Under the pieces are notes generated by a model, which saw nothing but the letters and a program-made list of their open reading frames with translations, ran no database searches and was not told the DNA's origin. DNA of 64,000 nucleotides, from the NCBI RefSeq assembly GCF_003350505.1, contig NZ_QQAY01000012.1, forward strand, positions 29,007 to 93,006, written 5' to 3'. The position numbers and the translations under genes are program-made. Shown piece after piece: positions 15,662-24,144 of the stretch. This DNA comes from Falsibacillus pallidus (lineage in GTDB: Bacteria > Bacillota > Bacilli > Bacillales > DSM-25281). Positions within the stretch are counted from its first letter, which is position 1. Each line of letters starts with the position of its first letter.

Positions 15662-15856
15662 TTATTGACCTTCGTTATACTTTCTAACCTGACCTGGCAG
15701 TGTAAATAAATCTATGAGGCAGCCGATGCCCAGGAAGCCAAGTGTGAAAATGTACGCAATGCCCATTCCTACTTTTCCAAGATAGAATTTATGAATTCCG
15801 AGAGACCCCAAGAAAATCAGTAAAACATATGCAATGACCAGATCTTTTTTAGCCAA
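15662..15856 (-). CDS. TM2-domain membrane protein
   Basis: A 64-aa inner-membrane protein. Two hydrophobic helices flank a short loop: residues 6-20 (VIAYVLLIFLGSLGI), then HKFYLGKVGMGIAY and a second helix (FTLGFLGIGCLIDLF). The HKFYLGK-glycine pattern and the DLF end mark the TM2 family, whose function is unknown. The start is TTG with GGAGG 8 nt upstream. It is monocistronic, with a large terminator immediately downstream. Confidence 0.85.
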   Translation of the reverse strand: MAKKDLVIAYVLLIFLGSLGIHKFYLGKVGMGIAYIFTLGFLGIGCLIDLFTLPGQVRKYNEGQ

Positions 15857-15973
15857 AATAGTAATCCTCCATTAAAGAAAAATGATTTCTCAAAAATATT
15901 ACAGTGTATTTAAATATTTGAATAGGTGCTCTTTATTTCCAATTGAGAATTTCAACTCTTTGTAATTTCTATG

Positions 15974-16002
15974 TTGACAACTTGTATATACAGGATTACA
16001 AT
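15974..16002 (+). promoter_or_regulatory. Sigma-A promoter of treP-treA
   Basis: TTGACA (15974-15979), 17-nt spacer, TACAAT (15997-16002). The -35 is consensus. TreR operator 1 fills the spacer. Confidence 0.88.
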
Positions 16003-16025
16003 AAGCTCATAACATGTATATACAA
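15982..16025 (+). promoter_or_regulatory. Two TreR operators
   Basis: TTGTATATACAG (15982-15993) and ATGTATATACAA (16014-16025). Each is one mismatch from the TreR palindrome TTGTATATACAA. Their centres are 32 bp apart, about three helical turns, with one inside the promoter spacer and one just after the start site. This fits repression by TreR, encoded 4 kb downstream. Confidence 0.88.
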
Positions 16026-16109
16026 ATCCAACTTCAATTCTTTTATGAAAGCGCATTATTTTTGAAGTTTGCAAGCTGCTATTATAGGGAACTTTTTTTA
16101 TAAAAGAAT

Positions 16110-16123
16110 TGAAAACGGTTACT
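16110..16123 (+). promoter_or_regulatory. CcpA cre site in the treP leader
   Basis: TGAAAACGGTTACT matches the cre consensus TGWAANCGNTNWCA at 13 of 14 places. Its position downstream of the promoter suggests a catabolite-repression roadblock. Confidence 0.75.
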
Positions 16124-16148
16124 TTATTTAACAAAGGGAGGAATTTTC

Positions 16149-17576
16149 GTGAGCGTAAGCAGAGAGTCTGTTCATCAAATCGTTGAAGCAATTGGCGGAA
16201 AAGAAAACATTCAGACCGCTACTCACTGTGTCACTCGCCTTCGCCTTGTGCTGAAGGATGAAAGCATTGTAGATAAAAAGAAACTCGAGAACATCGATAT
16301 TGTCAAAGGGTCCTTCTCTTCCAATGGACAGTTCCAAGTCGTCATTGGCCAGGGTCTTGTCGATAAGGCATACAAGATTTTAGTTGTAGAAACAGGAATC
16401 GGCGAAGCATCCAAGCAGGATGTCAAAGATGCCGCGGCTCAAAACCTGAACCCGCTTCAGCGTGCGATCAAAGTATTGGCGGACATCTTCATTCCGATCC
16501 TGCCGGCAATCGTAACAGCCGGTCTATTGATGGGTCTGAACAACATCCTGACTGGCCAGGATATTTTCTACGACGGAAAATCATTCATCGATGTCCATAA
16601 AAACTGGAAAGACTTAGCTAGCATGATTAACCTCATCGCAAATACGGCCTTCGTCTTCCTGCCAGGGTTGATCGGATGGTCAGCCGTCAAACGATTCGGT
16701 GGAAGTCCGCTGCTCGGGATTGTACTAGGGCTTATGCTCGTCCATCCTGACCTTTTGAATGCATGGTCCTACGGGGATGCACAGGCAAAAGGCGAAATTC
16801 CTTACTGGAACCTATTTGGACTTAAAGTTCAAGCTATTGGATATCAAGGACAAGTCCTTCCGATATTATTTGCTTCCTACTTACTTGCAAAAATAGAAAT
16901 GTTCTTAAATAAACGCGTCCATGATTCGATTAAACTACTTGTCGTGGCACCCGTTGCATTATTGATCACTGGTTTTGCAACATTCATTGTAATCGGTCCA
17001 GTAACATTCTGGATCGGCACAAATTTAACGGATGGTGTTGTGTGGATTTTCAATCATTTCGCTTGGTTGGGCGGTCTAATCTACGGTGGCTTGTATGCAG
17101 TGATGGTTATCACTGGGATGCATCATACATTCCTTGCGGTCGATCTACAATTGGTCGGCGATAAAGGAGGAACATTCTTATGGCCGATTTTAGCACTATC
17201 GAATATAGCACAAGGTTCAGCTGCCTTAGCCATGCTGTTCGTTGTTAAAAAAGAAAACGAAAAACTGCGCGGACTCGCGGGTACATCTGCTCTTTCTGCC
17301 TACCTTGGCATTACAGAGCCAGCGATGTTCGGGGTCAACCTTCGCTTCCGCTATCCATTCATCAGTGCATTGATCGGATCTGCTATTGCCGGAATGATTT
17401 TGGCCATCAGCGGTGTAAAAGCCTTCTCCATCGGGGTTGGCGGAATTCCAGGATTCCTTTCCATCATGCATGAATACTGGGGCGTCTTCTTCATCGGCAT
17501 GGCCGTTGCAATCGTTGTCCCATTTGTATTGACGATCATCTGGTCGAAATTCGCTAAAAATGATGTAGAAGCTTAA
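16149..17576 (+). CDS. treP: PTS trehalose transporter subunit IIBC
   Basis: Imports trehalose and phosphorylates it to trehalose-6-phosphate. The IIB domain is at the N-terminus, with phospho-Cys27 in THCVTRLRL. The membrane IIC domain (from about residue 100) has about ten helices and contains GMHHTFLAVDLQLVG and LGITEPAMFGVNLRF. There is no IIA domain, so a separate glucose-type EIIA is needed, as in B. subtilis. The start is GTG with AAAGGGAGG upstream. It forms an operon with treA, controlled by TreR and CcpA sites seen upstream. Confidence 0.97.
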   Translation: MSVSRESVHQIVEAIGGKENIQTATHCVTRLRLVLKDESIVDKKKLENIDIVKGSFSSNGQFQVVIGQGLVDKAYKILVVETGIGEASKQDVKDAAAQNLNPLQRAIKVLADIFIPILPAIVTAGLLMGLNNILTGQDIFYDGKSFIDVHKNWKDLASMINLIANTAFVFLPGLIGWSAVKRFGGSPLLGIVLGLMLVHPDLLNAWSYGDAQAKGEIPYWNLFGLKVQAIGYQGQVLPILFASYLLAKIEMFLNKRVHDSIKLLVVAPVALLITGFATFIVIGPVTFWIGTNLTDGVVWIFNHFAWLGGLIYGGLYAVMVITGMHHTFLAVDLQLVGDKGGTFLWPILALSNIAQGSAALAMLFVVKKENEKLRGLAGTSALSAYLGITEPAMFGVNLRFRYPFISALIGSAIAGMILAISGVKAFSIGVGGIPGFLSIMHEYWGVFFIGMAVAIVVPFVLTIIWSKFAKNDVEA

Positions 17577-17662
17577 TTTTCAAAAATGAAACTGGGAGGC
17601 AGCCGCTTCCCTTTTTCCTATTAAAAATAGCAAAACACAGTTTAACAACGAGGTGAAAATCA

Positions 17663-19351
17663 ATGAATCAACAACCATGGTGGAAAAAAGCTGTTGTTTA
17701 TCAAATTTATCCGAAAAGCTTCAATGATACGACCGGCAATGGCGTTGGGGACATCAAAGGAATCACAGAGAAGCTCGATTACTTAAAGGAACTAGGCGTC
17801 GAAGTCATTTGGCTCACACCGATCTATAAATCTCCACAGCATGACAATGGATACGATATCAGCGACTATTTTGGCATTCACGAAGAGTATGGAACGATGG
17901 AAGATTTCAACGAACTTCTTGATGAAGCCCATAAACGCGGTCTGAAAATCATCATGGACATCGTCGTCAATCATACATCGACTGACCATGAATGGTTCCA
18001 GCAGGCAAAGCAATCAAAGGACAACCCTTTCCGTGATTTCTACATTTGGAAGGATCCAAAAGCGGATGGATCGGAACCGACGAATTGGCAGTCGAAATTC
18101 GGCGGGAACGCTTGGCAGTATGATGAAGAGTCAGGCCAGTACTACCTCCATCTATTCGATGTCACACAGGCGGACTTGAATTGGGAGAATGAAGAGCTCA
18201 GAAGCAAGATCTATGACATGATGAGATTCTGGGCGGAAAAAGGCGTCGACGGATTCAGGCTGGATGTCATCAATTTGATATCAAAAGATCAGGAGTTCCC
18301 GGATGACGACGGCTCCACTGCTCCAGGGGACGGACGCAAATTCTACACAGACGGCCCGCGTGTGCATGAATTCATGAAGGAAATGAATAAGGAAGTCTTT
18401 TCGAAATATGACATGCTGACGGTCGGTGAAATGTCATCTACCTCCATCCCGCATTGTATTCGGTATTCAAATCCAGCGGAAGATGAACTGAGCATGACCT
18501 TCAATTTCCATCATTTAAAGGTCGATTATCCTAACGGTGAAAAATGGAGCGTTGCTGACTTTGATTTCCTCAAACTGAAAGAAATCTTGTCGGAATGGCA
18601 GACTGCAATGCATGAAGGCGGCGGATGGAATGCCCTATTCTGGTGCAACCATGACCAGCCAAGGATTGTTTCGCGCTATGGAAATGACGGAGAGTATCGG
18701 GTGGAGTCAGCAAAAATGCTCGCGACTGCCATGCACATGCTGCAAGGAACTCCTTACATCTATCAAGGGGAAGAAATCGGGATGACCAACCCGAAATTCA
18801 ACTCTATTGAGGAGTATCGCGATGTGGAATCCTTGAACATCTATAATATTCTGCTCGAGCAGGGGAAATCGAGAGAAGAAATCCTGGAGATTCTGCGCCA
18901 CAAATCCCGTGATAATTCACGGACGCCTGTCCAGTGGGATGACACTGCAAACGCTGGATTCACTGATGGAACGCCATGGATTGAACCTGCTTCCAACTAT
19001 AAAGAAATCAACGTAGAAAAAGCTGTAGCTGACGCGGACTCCATTTTCTATCACTATCAAAAACTGACTGAACTCCGGAAACAATACGATGTCATCACAG
19101 ATGGCGACTATCAGCTGCTTTTAGCCGACGATCCACAGCTTTTTGCATACACACGAAACACAGAGGAAGAAACACTCCTAGTCGTGAACAATTTCTACGA
19201 AAAAGAAACAGTGTTTGAGCTGCCAAGCGAGGTAGACGTTGAGGGCCGTGACAGCGAAATCCTGATCTCTAACTACAAAGATTCATCAGACGATTTCCGT
19301 AAAATCAGCCTGCGCCCATACGAGTCGATTGTATATCGATTGAAAAAGTGA
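17663..19351 (+). CDS. treA: Trehalose-6-phosphate hydrolase (phosphotrehalase)
   Basis: Splits trehalose-6-phosphate into glucose and glucose-6-phosphate in the cytoplasm. The 562-aa GH13 enzyme has MDIVVNHTSTDHEW (region I), GFRLDVIN with nucleophile Asp201, GEMSS with acid/base Glu256, and WCNHDQPRIVSRYG with Asp331. Length and the start QPWWKKAVVYQIYPKSF are typical. AGGTGA is 6 nt before the ATG. It follows treP by 86 nt with no terminator between them. A foldback repeat element begins about 10 nt after the stop. Confidence 0.97.
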   Translation: MNQQPWWKKAVVYQIYPKSFNDTTGNGVGDIKGITEKLDYLKELGVEVIWLTPIYKSPQHDNGYDISDYFGIHEEYGTMEDFNELLDEAHKRGLKIIMDIVVNHTSTDHEWFQQAKQSKDNPFRDFYIWKDPKADGSEPTNWQSKFGGNAWQYDEESGQYYLHLFDVTQADLNWENEELRSKIYDMMRFWAEKGVDGFRLDVINLISKDQEFPDDDGSTAPGDGRKFYTDGPRVHEFMKEMNKEVFSKYDMLTVGEMSSTSIPHCIRYSNPAEDELSMTFNFHHLKVDYPNGEKWSVADFDFLKLKEILSEWQTAMHEGGGWNALFWCNHDQPRIVSRYGNDGEYRVESAKMLATAMHMLQGTPYIYQGEEIGMTNPKFNSIEEYRDVESLNIYNILLEQGKSREEILEILRHKSRDNSRTPVQWDDTANAGFTDGTPWIEPASNYKEINVEKAVADADSIFYHYQKLTELRKQYDVITDGDYQLLLADDPQLFAYTRNTEEETLLVVNNFYEKETVFELPSEVDVEGRDSEILISNYKDSSDDFRKISLRPYESIVYRLKK

Positions 19352-19360
19352 CCAGGCACC

Positions 19361-19495
19361 AAAAAAAGCGGAAGCGCCCTGAAAGCCCCGTCCAGCTTAA
19401 GACGGAACTCGTAGGAAATCCTGATTTCCGTAGAGTTTGGACTTATGACTTCGAGGGGCTTGGCGCTGAAGCTGGACACGCCCCGGTTTTTGTCG
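19361..19495. repeat. MITE/REP-like foldback element, copy 1
   Basis: About 135 bp that folds back on itself: AAGCGCC...AGCCCC on the left pairs with GGGGCTTGGCGCT on the right, with an inner GGAAATCC/GGATTTCC-type hairpin. It is homologous to 58181-58300 (shared AAGCGCC, AAGACGGAACTCG, GACGCTGAA-type blocks) and ends with GACACGCCCCGGTTTTTGTC. It has no coding capacity. Confidence 0.75.
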
Positions 19496-19505
19496 ATAAA
19501 TGCAG

Positions 19506-19537
19506 AAAAATGGTGCCAGCTTGAACTGGCACCATTT
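19506..19537 (-). terminator. Terminator between the lipoprotein gene and treA
   Basis: Perfect 10-bp stem ATGGTGCCAG / CTGGCACCAT with a 6-nt loop. The T-run is better on the minus strand, serving the lipoprotein gene, and it may also act on treA transcripts. Confidence 0.85.
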
Positions 19538-19550
19538 CTTATATCGAGTA

Positions 19551-20135
19551 TTATTTTCCTGTTTGGCCGGAGCCTTCTTCCATGGCATAGGTCGCAATCA
19601 TTTTCCACTCTCCATCTTCTTTATGGAACGTGTTGATCTGCCTTGTAAGGCTGTTGACGGTTTGCTTGGATTGAGGATCTGTAACAGTCGTGGCAATTTC
19701 TGAAAACACGTTGGCTTCCTGTTTTTTCTCATCATATTTCATGATGATCGTGTTTTTCGGATTCATTTTGATATCCATATGGTCGAATGTATTTTTCAAA
19801 TATTTCTTTTCCTCATCGTAATTGAAGGACTTCGGATTCTTGGAAATAGTATTCATGTAGGCATCCAAATCTTCATTGTTGAAGGCTTGGAAATGCTCGT
19901 CCACCACTTTCAGAAGCGCCAAACTTTCTTCTTTCGGGATATTGGAAGCTTCTTTAATCGGAGGTTTCTGCATCTTGCCATCGCTTGGCACAGAAGCATC
20001 CCCTTCCGATGCTTTTTGCTCTGTTTTTGGAGCAGATGATTTCTTATCTTCTTTTTCGTCGCTGCTGCAAGCTGCCAATGAAACCAGCAGCGCCGCTGAC
20101 ATCGTTCCGGCTGCGAGCCATTTATGTATTTTCAA
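19551..20135 (-). CDS. Lipoprotein with a probable NTF2-like domain
   Basis: A 194-aa secreted lipoprotein. The signal peptide MKIHKWLAAGTMSAALLV runs to the lipobox SLAAC, so the mature protein starts at Cys. A charged Ser/Lys/Asp linker (to about residue 65) precedes a domain with FQAFNNEDLDAYMNTIS, a central MKYDEKKQEANVFSEI strand and the end TFHKEDGEWKMIATYAME, the pattern of NTF2/SnoaL-like folds. The TTG at 20135 is taken as start because AAAGGTG is 8 nt upstream. It lies between treA and treR on the opposite strand, with no obvious trehalose role. Function unknown. Confidence 0.85.
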   Translation of the reverse strand: MKIHKWLAAGTMSAALLVSLAACSSDEKEDKKSSAPKTEQKASEGDASVPSDGKMQKPPIKEASNIPKEESLALLKVVDEHFQAFNNEDLDAYMNTISKNPKSFNYDEEKKYLKNTFDHMDIKMNPKNTIIMKYDEKKQEANVFSEIATTVTDPQSKQTVNSLTRQINTFHKEDGEWKMIATYAMEEGSGQTGK

Positions 20136-20238
20136 TGTAGACACACCTTTCTTATACAATCCGCAATCTTATTTTAAAGAAAAGAAGGCGTATTCACAAC
20201 CATTTCACCAATCGGTTGTCTTCTTCCAATAGGACCTG

Positions 20239-20247
20239 TGCTAAAAT
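20239..20247 (+). promoter_or_regulatory. Possible extended -10 promoter of treR
   Basis: TGCTAAAAT is an extended -10 (TG-N-TAAAAT) just upstream of treR. The -35 is poor (TTGTCT at 20216-20221 is 20 nt away). Confidence 0.4.
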
Positions 20248-20262
20248 GGAGTTGGTGATAAT

Positions 20263-20982
20263 ATGACAAAGCAGAATAAATATAAACAAATATACGAGGA
20301 GCTTTCCCAGCAGATTCTTGATGGAAAGTACAAGGCTATGGAGACGCTCCCTTCTGAAAATGAACTCAGTGAGATGTATGAAACGTCAAGGGAAACTATC
20401 CGAAAAGCCTTGACCCTTCTCTCTCAAAAAGGATTCATCCAGAAAATCCGGGGCAAAGGGTCCATCGTCCTTGATATATCAAAAATGAGCTTTCCGATTT
20501 CCGGCCTCGTCAGCTTCAAGGAGCTGCAGCACTCTTTGGGTCGCGACATTCATACGATTGTCTATGAATTCGGGCTCGTCAATGCAGACGAACGCATTGC
20601 ACAACAAATGAACGTCACTACAGGGGAAGAAATTTGGAAAGTTTTCCGCGCCCGTTCCATCCAGGGGGAAAAAATCATTTTGGACAAGGATTATTTCCAA
20701 AAGAAGCACGTCCCTCTTTTGACGAAGGAAATCTGCGAAAACTCCATTTATGAATACTTGGAAAATGAGCTGAACATGACCATCAGCTTCGCGAAGAAAG
20801 AAATAACCGTCGAGCCATGTACAGAAGATGACCGCAAGTACCTCGATTTGGCTGACTATGATCATATTGTAGTCGTGAAAAACTATGTCTATCTCGATGA
20901 TGCAACCCTCTTCCAATATACCGAATCGCGGCACAGATTGGACAAATTTCGATTTGTGGATTTTGCGCGGCGGAAACATTAA
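20263..20982 (+). CDS. treR: Trehalose operon repressor TreR (GntR family)
   Basis: Binds TTGTATATACAA operators and releases them on trehalose-6-phosphate. The 239-aa protein has the N-terminal GntR winged helix (YKQIYEELSQQILDGKYKAM, SENELSEMYETSRETIRKAL, IQKIRGKGSIV; residues about 5-72). The UTRA effector domain (about 90-235) carries FRARSIQGEKIILDKDYF and the end TESRHRLDKFRFVDFARRKH. In B. subtilis treR directly follows treA; here it is separated by the opposite-strand lipoprotein gene and a repeat element, so it needs its own promoter. The two matching operators are upstream of treP. Confidence 0.96.
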   Translation: MTKQNKYKQIYEELSQQILDGKYKAMETLPSENELSEMYETSRETIRKALTLLSQKGFIQKIRGKGSIVLDISKMSFPISGLVSFKELQHSLGRDIHTIVYEFGLVNADERIAQQMNVTTGEEIWKVFRARSIQGEKIILDKDYFQKKHVPLLTKEICENSIYEYLENELNMTISFAKKEITVEPCTEDDRKYLDLADYDHIVVVKNYVYLDDATLFQYTESRHRLDKFRFVDFARRKH

Positions 20983-21008
20983 AAAGCAGCTTGCGGGCTG
21001 CTTTTTTA
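20981..21008 (+). terminator. Terminator of treR
   Basis: AAAAAGCAGC / GCTGCTTTTT stem with a TTGCGG loop, then TTTTTT. It overlaps the stop codon. Confidence 0.92.
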
Positions 21009-21030
21009 GTTTGTTGTATTTGGGGCGGTC

Positions 21031-21143
21031 GCGTATAGGATTGGTGGTTTGGCGCATAGGCGAGGTCAGCCGGCGCATAGGCGGTCTGGTCTCGCGCATA
21101 AGCGGAAACTTTTTGCGCATAGCGCTCCCGAACTGGCGCATAG
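21031..21143. repeat. 21-nt-period GCGCATAG array, locus 1 (six units)
   Basis: Octamers like GCGCATAG start at 21031 (GCGTATAG), 21052, 21073, 21094 (GCGCATAA), 21115 and 21136. Every interval is exactly 21 nt. The 13-nt spacers are unrelated. It lies just after the treR terminator. The rest of the gap to 21376 holds nothing I recognise. Confidence 0.92.
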
Positions 21144-21376
21144 GGGCAATCGGACCCCATATTCAGACCCTCCCGGACCTAATTCGCGATGGTTTACACA
21201 TTCTTTTTCTAGATATTCCACAAAATTGGACTGAATCAAGCCCGAATTGGCGCCGCCTCCCCCTATTTCACCACAAATATACTCAAAATTCGCCCCGTTT
21301 CCACTGCAGGCCCCCCATCAATCAGCTCTCCAATCTAAAAAGCGGCCTATCCCAAAGGAAGGCCGCAACATATCTA

Positions 21377-21550
21377 TCATCTTTTCAATTTCATACCACT
21401 TACGAATAACTGAACACGGTGCAGTAGCTTGTCCAGTTCTTTGCTGAGCTGGACGGTATCGGAATGAGTCAAACCTTTTTCAAGGCCGGTTTGGATCATT
21501 TTTCTCCTGACAGCTTCAATATCCATTTCCATCGCCATTTTTGTGTCCAA
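21377..21550 (-). CDS. Spo0E-like aspartyl-phosphate phosphatase
   Basis: Small proteins of this family dephosphorylate Spo0A-P and delay sporulation. The product (57 aa from the chosen start) is a two-helix hairpin with IEAVRRKMIQTGLEKGLTHS, then the family signature VQLSKELDKLLH. The frame reaches a GTG at 21559, but that overlaps the Shine-Dalgarno GAGGTGAG, so the TTG at 21550 is preferred. Its presence supports an endospore-forming host. Which phospho-protein it acts on cannot be read from sequence. Confidence 0.85.
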   Translation of the reverse strand: MDTKMAMEMDIEAVRRKMIQTGLEKGLTHSDTVQLSKELDKLLHRVQLFVSGMKLKR

Positions 21551-21682
21551 ACTACTCACCTCAGTCTTTTATCCTATTTTCTCCCATTATTACATAAAAA
21601 TAAACAAAAAGGAATAATAATTAGCCAAAATTCACAGATTTTTGTAAACCATTAATACCTCATAGTTTACCAAAATACTTCC

Positions 21683-21718
21683 ACAAAAAAGAAACAACTC
21701 TCTGGCGATCCAGAGAGT
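21683..21718 (-). terminator. Terminator of degS-degU
   Basis: Minus-strand perfect 9-bp stem ACTCTCTGG / CCAGAGAGT with a 4-nt loop, then TTGTTTCTTTTTT. Confidence 0.9.
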
Positions 21719-21734
21719 CATCTGCAAGCAAACT

Positions 21735-22415
21735 TTATCGAACTTCTACCCAGCCGTTCTTAATTCCGAGTACGACTGCTTGTGTACGGTCATTTACGTT
21801 CATCTTCTGCAAGATGTTGCTGACGTGGTTTTTGACCGTTTTTTCACTGATGTATAATGCTTCGCCGATACCGCGGTTGCTTTTTCCGTCAGCCAAAAGC
21901 TGAAGGACTTCGCATTCCCTGCGCGTCAACAAGTGCAGTGGACGGCGGATTTCAGGCTGCTGATAGCCGCTGCCGACTTGATTTTCGCTTGCCAGGCGGC
22001 GGAATTCGCTCACCAGGTTGTGCGTTACTTTTGGATGCAGGTATGAGCCTCCGTCTGCTACTACTTTGACAGCTTGTACAAGAGCATCTGCGTCCATTTC
22101 TTTCAATAAATATCCGAGCGCACCGGATTTCAATGCGTGGGATACGTAATTTTCATCATCGTGGATGGATAGGATGATGACCTTGGAATCTGGAAACTCG
22201 TCCACTAATTGGCGAGTAGCATCTACTCCGTTCGTATTCGGCATATTGATATCCATGATGACGACATCTGGATTATGTTTTTCATAAAGTTCGAGCGCTT
22301 CACTTCCGTCATCGCCTTCTGCTACGACAGTGAATGTTTTTTCAAAGTCTAAAATTCTCTTTACTCCTTCACGGAATAATTGATGATCGTCAATGATTAC
22401 GATTTTTGTTGTCAA
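21735..22415 (-). CDS. degU: Response regulator DegU
   Basis: Controls exoenzymes, motility, competence and biofilm genes according to its phosphorylation by DegS. The 226-aa protein has a receiver domain (residues 1-120, phospho-Asp55 in [13 protein letters not shown], Lys near 105) and a C-terminal LuxR/NarL helix-turn-helix with [18 protein letters not shown] and [17 protein letters not shown]. The start is TTG with AAGGGAGGCG 7 nt upstream. It follows degS by 30 nt. Next to flagellar and competence genes this matches its known regulon, but direct targets here were not tested. Confidence 0.97.
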   Translation of the reverse strand: MTTKIVIIDDHQLFREGVKRILDFEKTFTVVAEGDDGSEALELYEKHNPDVVIMDINMPNTNGVDATRQLVDEFPDSKVIILSIHDDENYVSHALKSGALGYLLKEMDADALVQAVKVVADGGSYLHPKVTHNLVSEFRRLASENQVGSGYQQPEIRRPLHLLTRRECEVLQLLADGKSNRGIGEALYISEKTVKNHVSNILQKMNVNDRTQAVVLGIKNGWVEVR

Positions 22416-22445
22416 TGACTACGCCTCCCTTACCTCTTCAAACAA

Positions 22446-23588
22446 TTAAGCGGCCAGCGGAACTTGGATGATGACGAGTGTTCCTTGGCCTTCTTTCGAA
22501 TCGATGCTGATTTCGCCGTCTAACAACTCCACACGCTCCTTCATGCCCATAATGCCAAAGGATCCCTGTTTTTTCATTGATGCATCGAATCCTTTCCCAT
22601 TATCCTTCACAATGACAAGGACATGATTCGGGCGAACTTCGAGCTTCACATGGATTTCCTTTGCTTCTGCATGCTTCAGGGCGTTTTGGACCGATTCCTG
22701 GATTAAACGGAACAAGGCAACTTCATATTTAGAAGGGAGCCTGTTTTCTTGTCCAATATTTGTAAATAATATAGATGTCAGTTTGTTATATTCTTCGATG
22801 GTATGCAAATATTTTTTGAGGGTAGGAACCAAACCTAAATCATCCAGCGCCATCGGACGCAGATCGTAGATGATTCGGCGTACCTCATATAATGCAGATC
22901 GAACCATATGTTTCAAACTGTTCACTTCTTTTAATGCTTCGCCGGGACCGCTTTCCTTATATACCCTCTCGATAAGATCGGAGCGCATCAGGACGTTCGC
23001 CAGCATTTGAGCCGGACCATCGTGGATTTCACGCGACAGCCTCTTCCGCTCATCTTCCTGCGCCTCGATGATTTTCAATCCGAAATCCTGCTTCTGCTTG
23101 GCGTCTTCGAGTGCCTGGCCGACTTGCTTCATATCACTTAGCAGATAGTTGAGGACAATCGTTATTTGCGATATAAGATTTTCGGCCCGGTCAATCGTTT
23201 CTTGCAAGCTGCGCAGTCTTCTTTCTAAATCATCACGGCGTTCCCTTAATTGCTTTTCCATCTGTCTATTCATTGTGAATTTCATTTGAAGTTCATGCGC
23301 CTTCTCGTAGGCATCGCGAACCTGATCTTCTGAATATTGGTTGAAATGCTGACTGACTTCTAATAGCCGCTTTCTTGCAAAACGGACCTTTACATCTAGG
23401 TCGTCGCCTTCATTGATCACCTGGATGACCAATGCTTTCACATTTTTCAATTCTTCAATGATTGATTCATAGTCTTTTCGGCACTGTTCGCCGATATGGA
23501 AGATCTCTCCCTTGCTTGCATCAACTGTTTCAATCATTTTTTCTACTATTCCATCTAGTGCTTTTGTGTCAACTTTTTTCAAAGACAT
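22446..23588 (-). CDS. degS: Sensor histidine kinase DegS
   Basis: Cytosolic kinase that phosphorylates and dephosphorylates DegU. It has no membrane helix. Residues 1-170 are a long helical/coiled-coil sensor with the DegS N-terminal pattern (KRLLEVSQHFNQYSEDQVRD). The HisKA_3 segment EIHDGPAQMLANVLMRSDLI carries phospho-His189. The ATPase region ends with VIVKDNGKGFD (N/G1 box) and GSFGIMGMKERVELL (G2 box). Length (380 aa) matches the family. ATG with GGAGG upstream; a -10-like TATAAAAT lies at 23625-23632. Confidence 0.97.
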   Translation of the reverse strand: MSLKKVDTKALDGIVEKMIETVDASKGEIFHIGEQCRKDYESIIEELKNVKALVIQVINEGDDLDVKVRFARKRLLEVSQHFNQYSEDQVRDAYEKAHELQMKFTMNRQMEKQLRERRDDLERRLRSLQETIDRAENLISQITIVLNYLLSDMKQVGQALEDAKQKQDFGLKIIEAQEDERKRLSREIHDGPAQMLANVLMRSDLIERVYKESGPGEALKEVNSLKHMVRSALYEVRRIIYDLRPMALDDLGLVPTLKKYLHTIEEYNKLTSILFTNIGQENRLPSKYEVALFRLIQESVQNALKHAEAKEIHVKLEVRPNHVLVIVKDNGKGFDASMKKQGSFGIMGMKERVELLDGEISIDSKEGQGTLVIIQVPLAA

Positions 23589-24144
23589 GGGATTTCCTCC
23601 AAGGATTGCCCTCAGGTTATTCCTATTTTATATCGAAATGATCTCCTAAACTATTATTCAGTTATGGAATTATAAAAGTTAGGTCTATCGAAATAGGTAG
23701 ATAAAAATTATTTTATCATTAGTAGGACTTATTTCCTATATCCAATAATTCCAAGTTTAAAACATTTCATTTAGATATGGGGAATCCTGTCGATTTATCT
23801 GTTCCATCCCATGATAGCCGCTGTACAGACAGGATTTATTATTCCAGCAAAAGTCCTTCAACTGCACAGGGACATTATATCATGCCAGGAATTTCATAAG
23901 ATTAAAGTTTCATTACATTCTATTATCAATTTTGAAACTTATCCTTATTATTCCAGAAAAGTGTTCTATCTATAATATCTCATTCCTGAAAAAGGAAAAT
24001 ACATTTAGATTCGGTTACATGCCTTTATTTATCGGGGTGAAATTTGTATAGTATTAAAAGTAATGTTTTTTTACAAATTCCGCACCGGATCTTGTCGAAT
24101 TTGCAAGTATTCAAGCTACACGGTGATTGAAAGGAGAACCTCTC
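23589..24144. other. Intergenic region between degS and yvyE
   Basis: About 555 AT-rich bases between divergent genes. It contains the -10-like TATAAAAT for degS (23625-23632, minus) and a separated inverted repeat AATCCTGTC ... GACAGGATT (23783-23791 and 23828-23836). No coding frame is convincing. No clear -35 for yvyE was found. Confidence 0.5.

Noticed and set aside
20885..21409. Open frame of 174 aa across the treR end and the first repeat array
   Set aside because: It overlaps treR in another frame, and its heptad-like repeats (RRIG, LRIA, WRIG) are simply the 21-nt array translated. Arrays at other loci give different frames and strands.
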